Below, piece after piece: positions 34,168 to 43,816 of a DNA stretch of 64,000 nt. The stretch covers positions 1 through 64,000 of the forward strand of contig CAJOMN010000015.1 in assembly GCA_905235745.1 (NCBI GenBank), read 5' to 3'. The stretch is from an uncultured Lachnospiraceae bacterium (GTDB taxonomy: Bacteria; Bacillota; Clostridia; Lachnospirales; Lachnospiraceae). The translations under genes were made by a program, and so were the position numbers. The notes beneath the pieces were generated by a model. That model saw only the letters and a program-made list of their open reading frames with translations, was not told where the DNA came from and ran no database searches. Numbering within the stretch: position 1 is the stretch's first letter; each line of letters begins with the position of its first letter.

Positions 34168-35267
34168 AGTTTGTTAAGACAGAGGATCTTAAGATCGGCA
34201 TGAGGCTTGCAAAGCCCATTTACAACAACAAAGGCGTTCTGCTGTATGACCGCAATTCCAAGCTTACGCAGCAGGGAATTGAAAGCGTGCGTAATTTCAA
34301 GCTTATAGGGATATATATTCTTGAGCCTGCCGAACCGCTTCCGCCGCAGTCCGAAGAGGACATCGAGTTTGAGAAGTTCCAGATGGTGACTGTATTCTCG
34401 GTGGAAGAGGAACTTCATGCGATAATCGAGCATGGCAGGAATAACAGGATATACAATCTTGCGGACACGATCATCAGGAATTACGGAAGGCTCGACCACA
34501 AGATCAATTTCCTGCAGAACCTGCGCAGCAAGGAGGATTTTGTCTATAAACACTCGCTAAATGTTGCCATATTGGCAGCGATGATCAGTCATAATATGAA
34601 CCTTCGCAAGGAAGAGATAACAGAAACCGTAGTATGCGCTATAGTCCATGATATAGGAAAGCTGAACGCGGATCCTTCGCTTCTGGTCAAGGATGATATA
34701 ACCGAGGATGAGGAGCAGGAGCTTAAACGGGCGGAATATGCCGGGATACAGCTCATAAGTTCGGCCTTCGGAGCGCAGCCTAACGTAAAGCGCGTTGTTA
34801 CGCAGGCTTATACAAGGCTTGATGCATATCATAAAGGCGAACCGATAGAGGGTAATACCAAGATGGTTGTCGGTGCCAAGGTTCTGTGCGTGGCTGAAGA
34901 GTATGACCGCATGACTGCCATAAACAGCGCGGGAGAACCGCAGTCGGAGCTTGCCGAGATCAAGGTCATGATGGAAAATCCCGAGTATTTTGATCCGGAT
35001 GCCGTAAAAGCGCTTGTAAGCAGCATTAATCTGCTGTCCGAGGGCACCTGTGTGGAACTGTCAACCGGAGAAAAGGCTCTTGTTATCAGCCCCAATAAAG
35101 ACAATATATTCCGGCCGATGGTCCTGTGCTTTTCAACAAATACAATAATAGATCTGGCAATGACCGCGCTTTACAATGATATCGAGATAGTTGATATCAT
35201 GAAGACTTTTGACAACCGTTATGTCATGGATGAGGAAGCTGTCAGGAAAGCTAAGGAAACTACTTGA
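34164..35267 (+). CDS. Degenerate HD-GYP-like protein
   Basis: 367 residues. The N-terminal 100 residues (KFVKTEDLKIGMRLAKPIYN) are the DUF3391-like lead-in often found before HD-GYP domains. In the catalytic part FVYKHSLNVAILAAMI and AIVHDIGKL keep the first histidine and the HD pair. Where the family has a later histidine and the HHExxDGxGYP signature, this protein has KRAEYAGIQL and AYTRLDAYHKGEP, so most metal ligands are lost. Hydrolysis of c-di-GMP is therefore unlikely, and a binding or partner role is more plausible. Translationally coupled to the EAL gene through ATGA, so the two proteins are probably made in fixed ratio and may interact. Confidence 0.8.
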   Translation: MKFVKTEDLKIGMRLAKPIYNNKGVLLYDRNSKLTQQGIESVRNFKLIGIYILEPAEPLPPQSEEDIEFEKFQMVTVFSVEEELHAIIEHGRNNRIYNLADTIIRNYGRLDHKINFLQNLRSKEDFVYKHSLNVAILAAMISHNMNLRKEEITETVVCAIVHDIGKLNADPSLLVKDDITEDEEQELKRAEYAGIQLISSAFGAQPNVKRVVTQAYTRLDAYHKGEPIEGNTKMVVGAKVLCVAEEYDRMTAINSAGEPQSELAEIKVMMENPEYFDPDAVKALVSSINLLSEGTCVELSTGEKALVISPNKDNIFRPMVLCFSTNTIIDLAMTALYNDIEIVDIMKTFDNRYVMDEEAVRKAKETT

Positions 35268-35365
35268 CCAATGCCGCACAAGCGGTTATATTCATAATAT
35301 ACTTTTGCCAATCAATTTACATTTCGTTTTTTTAATTCCAGGTACATTTGTATAACTGAATATTT

Positions 35366-35450
35366 GGTGGTGTAAAGTTTTCTATGAAAACTTTGCAGCA
35401 CGTAGGCCACGCCCGAGCGAAGCGAGCTTTTAATGGCGTGGCTCTCAAGA
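35366..35450 (+). repeat. Structured dispersed repeat, copy 2 (short form, 85 bases)
   Basis: Matches copy 1 (15232-15356) nearly base for base but lacks the 40-base insert. It keeps the 9-base-pair hairpin AAAGTTTTC/GAAAACTTT (35374-35394) and the enclosing pair GCCACGCC (35406-35413) with GGCGTGGC (35435-35442). A TATAAC element ends 9 bases before it, so a transcript could begin close to the repeat boundary. It ends about 6 bases before the ribosome-binding site of the comM-like gene. Confidence 0.85.
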
Positions 35451-35468
35451 TTTTACGGAGGAAAATAT

Positions 35469-36983
35469 ATGTTTTGTTCTGTTTTGTCCGGAGGCATTCG
35501 TGGTATCGAAAGCTTTCCGGTTCATGTCGAGACCGATATTTCCAGCGGCATGCCGTGCTTTGAGATCGTAGGCTATGTGGGAAGCGAGGTAAGGGAAGCA
35601 AAGGACAGGGTGAGGACGGCACTTCGGAACGCCGGATATATGATGCCGGTTGCGAGGATAACGGTCAATCTGTCGCCGGCTGATATCAGAAAATCAGGAA
35701 GTGCTTATGACCTTCCGATGGCGCTTTCGATCCTTACATGCATGGGTGTGATAGATGCCGCGGCAGTTAACGGAATATTTGCTGCCGGAGAGGTGTCGCT
35801 TTCCGGCAACGTATGCGCCATAAAGGGAATACTGCCTATGATAATGATGGCCAAGACCCTCGGCGTCAAAAAGTGCATCATTCCTGCGGCAAATGCCAGG
35901 GAAGGGGCGGTTATCGAGGGTATGGAGGTGTATACCGTATCTTCCATAGCAGAAGCGGCCCGGTTTCTTGCGGGGGAATGTAAGCTTCGGCCCGTTGTAA
36001 GCAGCCTGAGCCGTGATCTTCTTGCCGGTCATTCATATGACAATGATTTTATACAGATAAAAGGGCAGAAAACCGCAAGAAGAGGGGCGGAGATCGCGGC
36101 TGCCGGTTTACATAACTTCATAATGGTCGGACCGCCCGGAGCCGGCAAGACTCTTATAGCCAAATGCATACCGTCAATAATGCCGCCCCTTTGCGAAGAG
36201 GAATGTCTGGAGGTATCGTCCGTATATTCCGTCAGGGGAGCGCTTGACGCGGATAAACCGGTCATTACCAGCCGGCCGTTCGTGTCGGCTCACAGTTCTT
36301 CCACGGACATATCGCTTGTGGGAGGAGGCGCCCGTCCGATACCCGGCGCGGTGAGCCTCGCGCACAAGGGCGTACTGTTTCTCGACGAGCTTCCGGAGTT
36401 CTCAAGAAAGGCACTTGAAGCGCTCCGCCAGCCGCTTGAGGACAGGATGGTGCATATTACAAGGAACCGGGATATATGCGTGTTTCCGGCTGACTGTATG
36501 CTTGTCGCGGCAATGAATCCGTGCCCGTGCGGTCATTATCCGGATATGAACAGGTGCACATGCAACACATCCCAGCGGGCAAGGTATATGTCCAAAATAT
36601 CGGGGCCGTTCCTGGACAGGATGGATATATGCGTAGTCACGGAGAAGGTCACGCCCTTTGACATCCAGTCGGGAAGCGATCCGGAGTGTTCGAAGGATAT
36701 ACTGGAAAGGGTTATTGCCGCCCACAGGATACAGAAGAAGAGATTTGAGGGAAGCGGCATACTGTTCAATTCGCAGATGAACAACAAGGAGATAGAGAAG
36801 TATTGCCGTCTCGGGGATAAGCAGCAGGCGCTTATGAAGAAAATGGCGCTTCGGTACGATATGAGCGCGAGAACGTATTACAGGGTATTAAAGGTGGCAA
36901 GGACTATATCAGACCTTTCCGGCACGGATGATATTACGGAGGAAGCCCTGCTTGAAGCCGTGCGGCTGAAGGTCAGCTTTTAA
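35469..36983 (+). CDS. YifB/ComM-family Mg-chelatase-like AAA+ ATPase
   Basis: 504 residues from ATG 35469, preceded by ACGGAGGAA; in-frame codons further upstream belong to the dispersed repeat. The N-terminal Lon-protease-like fold (EIVGYVGSEVREAKDRVRTA) is followed by an AAA+ module: Walker A GPPGAGKT, Walker B LFLDELPEFSRKALEALRQP, and a cysteine group CPCGHYPDMNRCTC. The C-terminal YifB region (YRVLKVARTISDLSG) is complete. ComM is a helicase that aids branch migration during integration of transformed DNA. dprA comes next, so the pair forms a DNA-uptake/recombination unit. Confidence 0.93.
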   Translation: MFCSVLSGGIRGIESFPVHVETDISSGMPCFEIVGYVGSEVREAKDRVRTALRNAGYMMPVARITVNLSPADIRKSGSAYDLPMALSILTCMGVIDAAAVNGIFAAGEVSLSGNVCAIKGILPMIMMAKTLGVKKCIIPAANAREGAVIEGMEVYTVSSIAEAARFLAGECKLRPVVSSLSRDLLAGHSYDNDFIQIKGQKTARRGAEIAAAGLHNFIMVGPPGAGKTLIAKCIPSIMPPLCEEECLEVSSVYSVRGALDADKPVITSRPFVSAHSSSTDISLVGGGARPIPGAVSLAHKGVLFLDELPEFSRKALEALRQPLEDRMVHITRNRDICVFPADCMLVAAMNPCPCGHYPDMNRCTCNTSQRARYMSKISGPFLDRMDICVVTEKVTPFDIQSGSDPECSKDILERVIAAHRIQKKRFEGSGILFNSQMNNKEIEKYCRLGDKQQALMKKMALRYDMSARTYYRVLKVARTISDLSGTDDITEEALLEAVRLKVSF

Positions 36984-37057
36984 ACCGGTCGGAGTACAAG
37001 CTCTGACAGAGCCAAGACTGCTCCCGACAGGCAGGTTGTATAGGAGAAGGAGAATAA

Positions 37058-38188
37058 ATGGAAGACAGGATATATGATTACTGGGCTGCCACGCTGCAGG
37101 ACGGATATCTGGGCGCACTGGTCAGGCTCACCGGGGCAGCGGGCGGAGCCAGAGCCATGTACGAGATGGGGGAGGATGAACTAAGGTGTGTCCCCGGAAT
37201 ATCGGAAAGGCTCGCAAAATATATAACGGACAGGAAAGCGGATATCGGTTTGATCGAAGAAGAATACATGAGGATGTGCGAAAATGGGATTAGTTATGTT
37301 AACCACACGGACGATGATTTTCCCCGAAGACTCCAAAATACCGCAAGCATGCCATACGGGTTATTTGTAAAAGGGCGGCTTCCGGATGAATTGACCGCTT
37401 CGGTCGCGATAGTAGGGGCACGCGAGTGCAGTGAATACGGCAGGCTTATGGCGGAGTATTTTGCCGGCAGGCTGGCAATAAATGGCGTACAGGTAATAAG
37501 CGGAATGGCATGGGGGATCGACGGGATCGCCCAGTCGGCGGCGCTTGCGGCAGGCGGAAAATCATATGCCGTGCTCGGATGCGGGGTTGACATAACATAT
37601 CCCGCCAATAACAGACGACTGTATGACATGCTGTGTGAAAACGGAAACGGAGTCATAAGCGAGTATTCTCCCGGAACCAGGCCGGAGGCGAGAAGGTTTC
37701 CCCCGAGAAACAGGATAATTGCCGGACTGTGTGATGTATTGCTTGTTGTCGAGGCAAGGGCGAAGAGCGGTACTCTTATAACCGTCGATATGGCGGTTGA
37801 TGAGGGACGGACTGTTATGATCGTTCCGGGAAGGCTGACAGACAGCCTGAGCGCGGGGTGTCTTAATCTTCTGTATCAGGGAGCCCTTCCGGCAACGAGC
37901 ATCGACGCGGTCATGGAGCAGCTTGGGAGCGGGAAGGATATGAAGCAAAGCGCCCCGTCCGGGCATCGGGAAGATCCGCACCCCGCCGGCAGTACGGTAA
38001 GCCCTCTACAGGATACTGCGGGAATAGCGGATATACTTACGATAGAGCCGAGAAGTGCGGAAAGCATCGCGGATGAGCTTAAGCTGCCGCTTAAGGATGT
38101 AATGATAGCGCTTACAAGGCTTGAAATGGAGGGGGCGGCAAAAGAGTCGTATCCGGGATTTTTTATAAAGGCCGATTATATGTTATAA
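37058..38188 (+). CDS. dprA: DNA-processing protein DprA
   Basis: 376 residues. It loads RecA onto incoming single-stranded DNA during transformation. The N-terminal helix-hairpin-helix-like region (about 30-70) is followed by the Rossmann-like DprA domain: VAIVGARECSEYGRL, ISGMAWGIDGIAQSAAL, VLGCGVDITYPANNRRLYD and RFPPRNRIIAGL. A linker rich in Pro, Gly and Ser leads to a C-terminal winged helix (about 320-376; ITLRL-type pattern IALTRLEMEGAAKESYPGFF). AGAAGGAG precedes the ATG. A TATAAT overlaps its last codons and may serve the next gene. Confidence 0.95.
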   Translation: MEDRIYDYWAATLQDGYLGALVRLTGAAGGARAMYEMGEDELRCVPGISERLAKYITDRKADIGLIEEEYMRMCENGISYVNHTDDDFPRRLQNTASMPYGLFVKGRLPDELTASVAIVGARECSEYGRLMAEYFAGRLAINGVQVISGMAWGIDGIAQSAALAAGGKSYAVLGCGVDITYPANNRRLYDMLCENGNGVISEYSPGTRPEARRFPPRNRIIAGLCDVLLVVEARAKSGTLITVDMAVDEGRTVMIVPGRLTDSLSAGCLNLLYQGALPATSIDAVMEQLGSGKDMKQSAPSGHREDPHPAGSTVSPLQDTAGIADILTIEPRSAESIADELKLPLKDVMIALTRLEMEGAAKESYPGFFIKADYML

Positions 38189-38224
38189 TGTATTCACTTT
38201 GTACGGAAAGGAACGGCAGAATAT

Positions 38225-39451
38225 ATGAATATAGCAATCGCAGGCAGCGGATACGTCGGAATGAGCATGGCGGTACTGCTCTCACAGTCCAATCATGTCG
38301 TGGCAGTCGATGTAATCCGGGAAAAGGTAGACAGGATCAATCAGAGGATCAGTCCCATCCGGGATGAGTATATAGAAAAATACCTGTCCGAATATGACGA
38401 GAGGGGACTCGACCTTACGGCCACAACCGACGGCGCAAAGGCATACCGTGATGCGGATATCGTCATTATAGCGGCACCGACCAACTACGATCCGCAGAAG
38501 GATTTTTTTGACACGAGTGCTGTTGAAAATGTTATAGAAGCAGTGCTTGCGGTCAATGACAGTGCGACGCTTGTCATCAAGAGCACGATACCGGTCGGAT
38601 ATACCGTTGGTATAAGACGCAGGTATAACTGCGACAGGATACTGTTCTCGCCGGAGTTCCTCAGGGAAAGTCAGGCGCTGTACGACAATCTGTATCCGAG
38701 CCGGATAATAGTCGGATGTGATGATGCGACAAGAGACAGGGCGCAGGCATTTGCGGATCTGCTCGTAGAGGGTGCCGAGAAAGAGGATATAGATGTTCTT
38801 CTGATGGGTCTTACCGAAGCCGAGGCGGTGAAGCTGTTCGCGAATACTTATCTTGCGCTGCGCGTAAGCTATTTTAACGAACTTGACACTTATGCCGAGA
38901 TGAAGGGACTTAATACCTCGAATATCATCAAGGGAGTCAGCCTTGATCCCCGGATAGGTGATTTTTACAACAACCCGTCTTTCGGTTACGGCGGATACTG
39001 TCTCCCGAAGGATACGAAGCAGCTGCTTGCCAACTACCGCGATGTTCCGGAGAACCTCATACAGGCGATCGTTGCGAGCAACCGGACGCGGAAGGATTTT
39101 ATCGCGGACCGCATATTGCAGATGGCGGGAGCAAACAATTATTCACAGGAATATGTCGGCGAAAAGGATGTTACAATCGGCGTATACAGGCTTACGATGA
39201 AGAGCAACAGCGACAATTTCCGCCAGAGCTCCATCCAGGGAGTCATGAAGAGGATCAAGGCAAAGGGGGCGAAAGTCATCATCTACGAGCCGTCTCTTCA
39301 GGACAGGAGCGCTTTCTACGGGAGCACTGTCGTTAACGATATCACCGAATTCAAGAAAAAATCACAGGCGATCGTGGCAAACCGTTACAGCAAAGAACTC
39401 GAAGACGTGAAGGATAAGGTCTATACGAGAGATCTGTTCGGACGCGATTAG
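38225..39451 (+). CDS. ugd: UDP-glucose 6-dehydrogenase
   Basis: 408 residues. Oxidises UDP-glucose to UDP-glucuronate with two NAD+. The Rossmann start is [27 protein letters not shown] and KSTIPVGYT follow, and [15 protein letters not shown] is the substrate loop. The catalytic cysteine lies in [19 protein letters not shown]. The C-terminal UDP-binding domain is complete. Preceded by GGAAAGGAA and a possible TATAAT at 38184-38189 inside the end of dprA. It supplies precursor for acidic surface polysaccharide. The stop overlaps that of the convergent MATE gene by 4 bases. Confidence 0.92.
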   Translation: MNIAIAGSGYVGMSMAVLLSQSNHVVAVDVIREKVDRINQRISPIRDEYIEKYLSEYDERGLDLTATTDGAKAYRDADIVIIAAPTNYDPQKDFFDTSAVENVIEAVLAVNDSATLVIKSTIPVGYTVGIRRRYNCDRILFSPEFLRESQALYDNLYPSRIIVGCDDATRDRAQAFADLLVEGAEKEDIDVLLMGLTEAEAVKLFANTYLALRVSYFNELDTYAEMKGLNTSNIIKGVSLDPRIGDFYNNPSFGYGGYCLPKDTKQLLANYRDVPENLIQAIVASNRTRKDFIADRILQMAGANNYSQEYVGEKDVTIGVYRLTMKSNSDNFRQSSIQGVMKRIKAKGAKVIIYEPSLQDRSAFYGSTVVNDITEFKKKSQAIVANRYSKELEDVKDKVYTRDLFGRD

Positions 39452-40788
39452 ATCCTTTTCCGGATATCTTTGATGACAACCGAAAACAGTATTGCGGATG
39501 TTACCCCTGCGGTAAGCCATGCAAGGGGATCGCTTCCGACCGCAAGCGCATAGCTTCCTATCCGCATGGAAACGGCTGCCGCGGCAAATCTTGTGAGAAA
39601 TTCGACAATGCCGAGCGACATTGCCGTCATGCCGTATCCGCAGCCCTGCATGGCGTTTCTGAAGATGTTGATGGCGGAAAGGGGAATATATGCAATTATG
39701 CATTCTATGATATAGGTTTTGGCCCATGGCATGAGGTCGGTAAGGTCAACATCGGAAGAAAAGAACAGCCGCATGATGTACGGAAGGGCAAAGTATGCGA
39801 TAAACGCCGCGATCACCGAGTATACGGTCATGATCTTCATGGAATCGCGTATACCATGCTCCACCCTGTTAATATCACCCTTTCCGAAGTTCTGCCCCGT
39901 ATAGCTCGTTGCTGTCGCACCTATCGCCATCATCCCCTGTGTCAGAAGATTCTGCACCTTGCATGCGGCGGTAAACCCGGCCACCGCAACGGAACCGTAT
40001 ATATTGATCGCGCTCTGCATTATCATTGTGCCCGACGCGGTTATTCCGAACTGCAGAGCCATAGGGACACCTATATAAAGCTGTTTTTTGGTATATTCCC
40101 TGTTAAATCTCCACATGCTCCTGGACGGAGTAAGGCAGGGAACCTTCCATATGATATACAGCAGGCACATTACGGCTGCGAGCCCTTGCGAGATATCCGT
40201 TGCCCATGCCGCTCCCGCAACTCCCATATGAAATTTAACGATAAAGACTATATCCAGCACTATGTTAACGAGCGCGGAAAATATCAGGGAAATAAGCGGA
40301 ACCCTGCTGTTGCCCACGGCTCTTAGAAAGCTTGAGAAAAGGTTATAGAACACAAGCGCGGTTATCCCGATGCAAATGACCGATATATAACTGTACGCAT
40401 CCTCATAGATATCTTCGGGGGTATTCATTATCGTCAGAATCGAATCCATAAATGTCAGACTGAGCGCGGTAAGAGCCGCTATTACGATAGCGGCCAGCAG
40501 TATTCCGTTTGATACCGTAGCCCTTGTCTCTTCGTACATTCCGGCACCGTATTTCTGACTGGTAAGCACGGTAAAACCGGTAGCCATTCCGTTGGCTATC
40601 CCGAGCACCAGGAACATGATCGTACCCGTGGAACCTACGGCAGCAAGAGCATTTGCACCGACAAATTTGCCCACTATGATCGTGTCCACCATGTTGTAAA
40701 GCTGCTGGAACAGATTACCCACAAAAAGAGGTATCATGAATTTAAGTATGACAACATAGGGCTTGCCCTCAGTAAGTGACCTATCCAT
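39448..40788 (-). CDS. MATE-family efflux transporter
   Basis: 446 residues from ATG 40788, with CGGGAG 9 bases upstream; the longer upstream frame lacks a ribosome-binding site. Twelve hydrophobic helices are arranged in two halves. It begins [23 protein letters not shown], then [20 protein letters not shown], the classic MATE opening, with the second half repeating it ([20 protein letters not shown]). Such pumps export drugs or metabolites using Na+ or H+. Single gene, convergent with ugd and divergent from the aldo/keto reductase at 40910. Confidence 0.92.
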   Translation of the reverse strand: MDRSLTEGKPYVVILKFMIPLFVGNLFQQLYNMVDTIIVGKFVGANALAAVGSTGTIMFLVLGIANGMATGFTVLTSQKYGAGMYEETRATVSNGILLAAIVIAALTALSLTFMDSILTIMNTPEDIYEDAYSYISVICIGITALVFYNLFSSFLRAVGNSRVPLISLIFSALVNIVLDIVFIVKFHMGVAGAAWATDISQGLAAVMCLLYIIWKVPCLTPSRSMWRFNREYTKKQLYIGVPMALQFGITASGTMIMQSAINIYGSVAVAGFTAACKVQNLLTQGMMAIGATATSYTGQNFGKGDINRVEHGIRDSMKIMTVYSVIAAFIAYFALPYIMRLFFSSDVDLTDLMPWAKTYIIECIIAYIPLSAINIFRNAMQGCGYGMTAMSLGIVEFLTRFAAAAVSMRIGSYALAVGSDPLAWLTAGVTSAILFSVVIKDIRKRI

Positions 40789-40909
40789 ATAAAAAGCTCC
40801 CGGAAAATTGATAAATATCTTTCGCGACAAGAGTAATTATGCTATCATTTTTTCGAATAAGCAATATGAAAATATGTTAATGAAAATAAGTTAAAAGATG
40901 GAGACAATA

Positions 40910-41944
40910 ATGAAAAAAATAACCCTTGGAAGCACCGATATCACTGTACCTCAAAATGCGTTCGGGGCGCTGCCGATACAAAGAGTTGATATTGATACAG
41001 CGGTTTCGATCCTTCGCAGGGCATATGACGGAGGAATGCGGCTGTTTGACACGGCGAGGGCATACAGCAACAGTGAGGAGAAGATCGGAAAGGCTTTCTT
41101 TGAAGGATATGTTAAACGCGAAGATGTAGTCATTACGACGAAGACAACGGCCAAGAATCCCGACGATTTCCGGAAGGATCTTGATACATCGCTCAAAATG
41201 CTTCAAACGGATTATATCGATGTATACCAGTTCCATATGATGGGACAATGCTACAGACCGGACGACGGAACAGGTATGTATGAATGCATGCTTGAAGCAA
41301 AACGGCAGGGTAAGATAAGGCATATCGGGGGAACCGCCCACAAGATAGGCATAGCCGAGGAACTTGCCACATCGGGACTGTACGAAACGGTGCAGTATCC
41401 GATAAGCTATCTTGCGGATGAGCGTGAGACGGATCTTATCAGGCTGTGCAATGACAATAACGTCGGAGTGATCTGCATGAAGGGACTTGCCGGAGGACTT
41501 GTTACCGATTCGAGAGCTGCAATGGCATTTGTCGGGCAGTTTGACGGAACAGTTGCGATATGGGGCATACAAAGGGATGAGGAGCTTACCGAATGGCTGT
41601 CCTATATGGATGATACTCCCGTTATGGATGACGCGATACGCTCATTCATAGAATCCGAGAAGAAGGAGCTGTCGGGCGAATTCTGCAGAGGCTGCGGCTA
41701 TTGCATGCCCTGCACTGTCGGAATACAGATCAACCAGTGCAACCGCATGGCGCTTATGCTGCGCCGCGCTCCAAGCGCCTCATGGCTGTCGGAATACTGG
41801 CAGGGAGAAATGAAGAAGGCCGAAGACTGCATAGAATGCGGAAGCTGCCTTCCCAAATGTCCGTACGGACTTGACATCCCGAAGCTTCTCAAGAAGAATA
41901 TCGCGGATTACAAAGAAGTACTTGCGGGAAACCGTCCGGTATAG
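40910..41944 (+). CDS. Aldo/keto reductase with two iron-sulfur-type cysteine clusters
   Basis: 344 residues from ATG 40910, which has GGAG 6 bases upstream; ATG 40898 has none. The first 260 residues form the aldo/keto reductase barrel (MRLFDTARAYSNSEEKIGKA with the catalytic Tyr, then VVITTKTTAKNP with Lys and YIDVYQFHMMG). The C-terminal 80 residues carry CRGCGYCMPC and CIECGSCLPKCPYG, a ferredoxin-like pattern for one or two [4Fe-4S] clusters. This fused type is common in anaerobes and is thought to link NAD(P)H-independent electron flow to carbonyl reduction. It leads a three-gene set with a YghZ-like reductase and a class II aldolase. Confidence 0.88.
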   Translation: MKKITLGSTDITVPQNAFGALPIQRVDIDTAVSILRRAYDGGMRLFDTARAYSNSEEKIGKAFFEGYVKREDVVITTKTTAKNPDDFRKDLDTSLKMLQTDYIDVYQFHMMGQCYRPDDGTGMYECMLEAKRQGKIRHIGGTAHKIGIAEELATSGLYETVQYPISYLADERETDLIRLCNDNNVGVICMKGLAGGLVTDSRAAMAFVGQFDGTVAIWGIQRDEELTEWLSYMDDTPVMDDAIRSFIESEKKELSGEFCRGCGYCMPCTVGIQINQCNRMALMLRRAPSASWLSEYWQGEMKKAEDCIECGSCLPKCPYGLDIPKLLKKNIADYKEVLAGNRPV

Positions 41945-41989
41945 ACTGTTGTAAGTAAAGAAAGTAAAGAAAGAAAGGTGTGTATTGAT

Positions 41990-42979
41990 ATGTATGTGGC
42001 AAGCGATAAGAGATATGAGAATATGAAGTATGTGCGCTGCGGAAGAAGCGGTCTTGAGCTTCCGGCGATATCCCTGGGACTGTGGCACAACTTCGGTGAC
42101 ACGGGTGTATACTCCAATATGGAGCAGATGTGTTTTACTGCATTTGATAACGGCATCACGCATTTTGATCTGGCAAATAATTACGGACCGAAATACGGAA
42201 GCGCCGAGGCCAATTTCGGCAAGATCATGAAGGAACATTTCATGCCGTACAGGGATGAACTCATCATATCCACAAAGGCAGGATATGATATGTGGCCGGG
42301 TCCGTACGGAGACCACGGATCGAGGAAATATCTGATAGCAAGCCTTGACCAGTCATTGACAAGGCTCGGACTTGACTATGTCGATATATTCTATCATCAC
42401 AGAATGGATCCCGATACGCCTCTTGAGGAGACGTGCGGAGCATTGGAGCAGATAGTCCGCAGCGGAAAGGCCCTTTATGTTGGACTGTCCAATTATGACG
42501 GCAGGACACTGGAAAGGGCATGCGCCATACTTGATGAACGAAACGTACCGTTTGTCATCAATCAGAACAGGTACAATATTTTTGACAGGGGCATTGAAGA
42601 AAACGGGCTTATTGATGCTACGGCAAGGCTTGGCAAGGGACTTATCATTTTCTCGCCTCTTGCGCAGGGGCTGCTCTCCGACCGTTATCTGAACGGCATA
42701 CCGGAAGACAGCCGGGTAAAGACGGACGGAAGATTCCTGAATGAAAAGATGCTCGATGAAGACCTGATATCACGGATAAGAAAACTGAACGATATAGCGG
42801 CAAACAGAGGACAGACCCTCGCCGAAATGGCTCTCTCATGGCTGATGAACAAGGATGCGGTCACAAGCGTTCTCGTCGGAGCATCAAGACCGGGTCAGAT
42901 ACTTGACAATATAAAGGCTCTTGATAACACAGTATTTACCGGCGGGGAACTTGAAGAAATAGACAGGATAATAAAATAA
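41990..42979 (+). CDS. YghZ-like aldo/keto reductase
   Basis: 329 residues from ATG 41990, about 10 bases after AAAGGTG. It closely follows the L-glyceraldehyde 3-phosphate reductase (YghZ/GpR) pattern. YVRCGRSGLELPAISLGLW opens it, then ITHFDLANNYGPKYGSAE with the catalytic Asp and Tyr, STKAGYDMWPGPYGDHGSRK with Lys, and YVDIFYHHRMDPDTPLEE with His. The NADPH-binding C-terminal segment (VLVGASRPGQILDNI) is present. Relatives reduce L-glyceraldehyde 3-phosphate and methylglyoxal. With the class II aldolase that follows, it may handle short aldehydes made by aldol cleavage. Confidence 0.9.
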   Translation: MYVASDKRYENMKYVRCGRSGLELPAISLGLWHNFGDTGVYSNMEQMCFTAFDNGITHFDLANNYGPKYGSAEANFGKIMKEHFMPYRDELIISTKAGYDMWPGPYGDHGSRKYLIASLDQSLTRLGLDYVDIFYHHRMDPDTPLEETCGALEQIVRSGKALYVGLSNYDGRTLERACAILDERNVPFVINQNRYNIFDRGIEENGLIDATARLGKGLIIFSPLAQGLLSDRYLNGIPEDSRVKTDGRFLNEKMLDEDLISRIRKLNDIAANRGQTLAEMALSWLMNKDAVTSVLVGASRPGQILDNIKALDNTVFTGGELEEIDRIIK

Positions 42980-42995
42980 GGCGGTAACAGGCTGT

Positions 42996-43730
42996 ATGGC
43001 AGATAGCGAATATGAGATCAGAAAACAGATCTGCGAGATAGGAAGGCGTATATATGACCGCGGTATGGCAGCCGCCAATGACGGCAATATATCCGTAAAG
43101 CTTTGCGACGACGAGTATCTGTGTACCCCGACCGGCGTATCAAAGGGATTTATGACGCCCGAAAGCATCTGCCGTGTAGACAGGGAAGGAAAGGTTCTTG
43201 AGGCAGGAGACGGCTGCCGCCCGTCTTCCGAGATCAGGATGCATATGCGCATCTATCAGAAGCGTCCCGATGTCGCAGGTGTTGTTCACGCACATCCGGT
43301 CTATGCCACGACATTTGCGGTTGCGAGGACTCCGTTGACAATGCCGGTCATTGCCGAAGCGGTCGTGACGCTTGGATGTGTGCCTGTTGCTCCGTATGCG
43401 GCTCCGTCAACAACGGAGGTGCCTGATTCGGTAGAACCCTATACGGAGTACTTCGACCAGGTTCTGCTTGCCAATCACGGAGCGCTCACATGGGGTCAGG
43501 ATCTGATGAGTGCATATTACAGAATGGAATCCGTGGAATTCTATGCGAAGCTTCTCTACAAGGCAATGCAGCTTGGTGATCCGAAGCAGCTTGACGGCAG
43601 ACAGGTACGTAAGCTTTACGGGATAAGAAGACAAATGGGAATCCCCGGAAGACATCCCGGCGATCTGTGCTTTGCAAACGGCGGGGACGAATGCCGCAGC
43701 TGCGACAACTGCAGATTCGGCGGCAAATGA
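42996..43730 (+). CDS. Class II aldolase/adducin-family protein (fuculose-phosphate aldolase-like)
   Basis: 244 residues. AANDGNISVKL near the N-terminus, then GVVHAHPVYATTFA and LLANHGALTWGQDL, supply the zinc-binding histidines; the acidic residue in MPVIAEAVV is in the usual place. The family cleaves fuculose- or rhamnulose-1-phosphate to dihydroxyacetone phosphate plus lactaldehyde, or epimerises ribulose 5-phosphate. Unusually, the last 20 residues are cysteine-rich (ECRSCDNCRFGGK) and follow a linker, which suggests an added metal site. It lies 16 bases after the YghZ-like gene and shares its transcript; the neighbouring reductases could act on the aldehyde product. Confidence 0.85.
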   Translation: MADSEYEIRKQICEIGRRIYDRGMAAANDGNISVKLCDDEYLCTPTGVSKGFMTPESICRVDREGKVLEAGDGCRPSSEIRMHMRIYQKRPDVAGVVHAHPVYATTFAVARTPLTMPVIAEAVVTLGCVPVAPYAAPSTTEVPDSVEPYTEYFDQVLLANHGALTWGQDLMSAYYRMESVEFYAKLLYKAMQLGDPKQLDGRQVRKLYGIRRQMGIPGRHPGDLCFANGGDECRSCDNCRFGGK

Positions 43731-43763
43731 ACATATAAATGAGGGCAGTTACAGATTTTTGTC

Positions 43764-43792
43764 TTGCATTATCATCCGGCAAGTGCTAATAT
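43764..43792 (+). promoter_or_regulatory. Promoter of the rimP-nusA-infB operon
   Basis: TTGCAT (43764-43769), a 17-base spacer and TAATAT (43787-43792). Transcription would begin near 43800, just before the UUCG hairpin, leaving a leader of about 65 bases. Confidence 0.65.
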
Positions 43793-43816
43793 AACATAAG
43801 TAACATGGTAGTCGAT

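Noticed and set aside
34164-35267. Active HD-GYP c-di-GMP phosphodiesterase
   Set aside because: The HHExxDGxGYP region is replaced and a further metal-binding histidine is absent.
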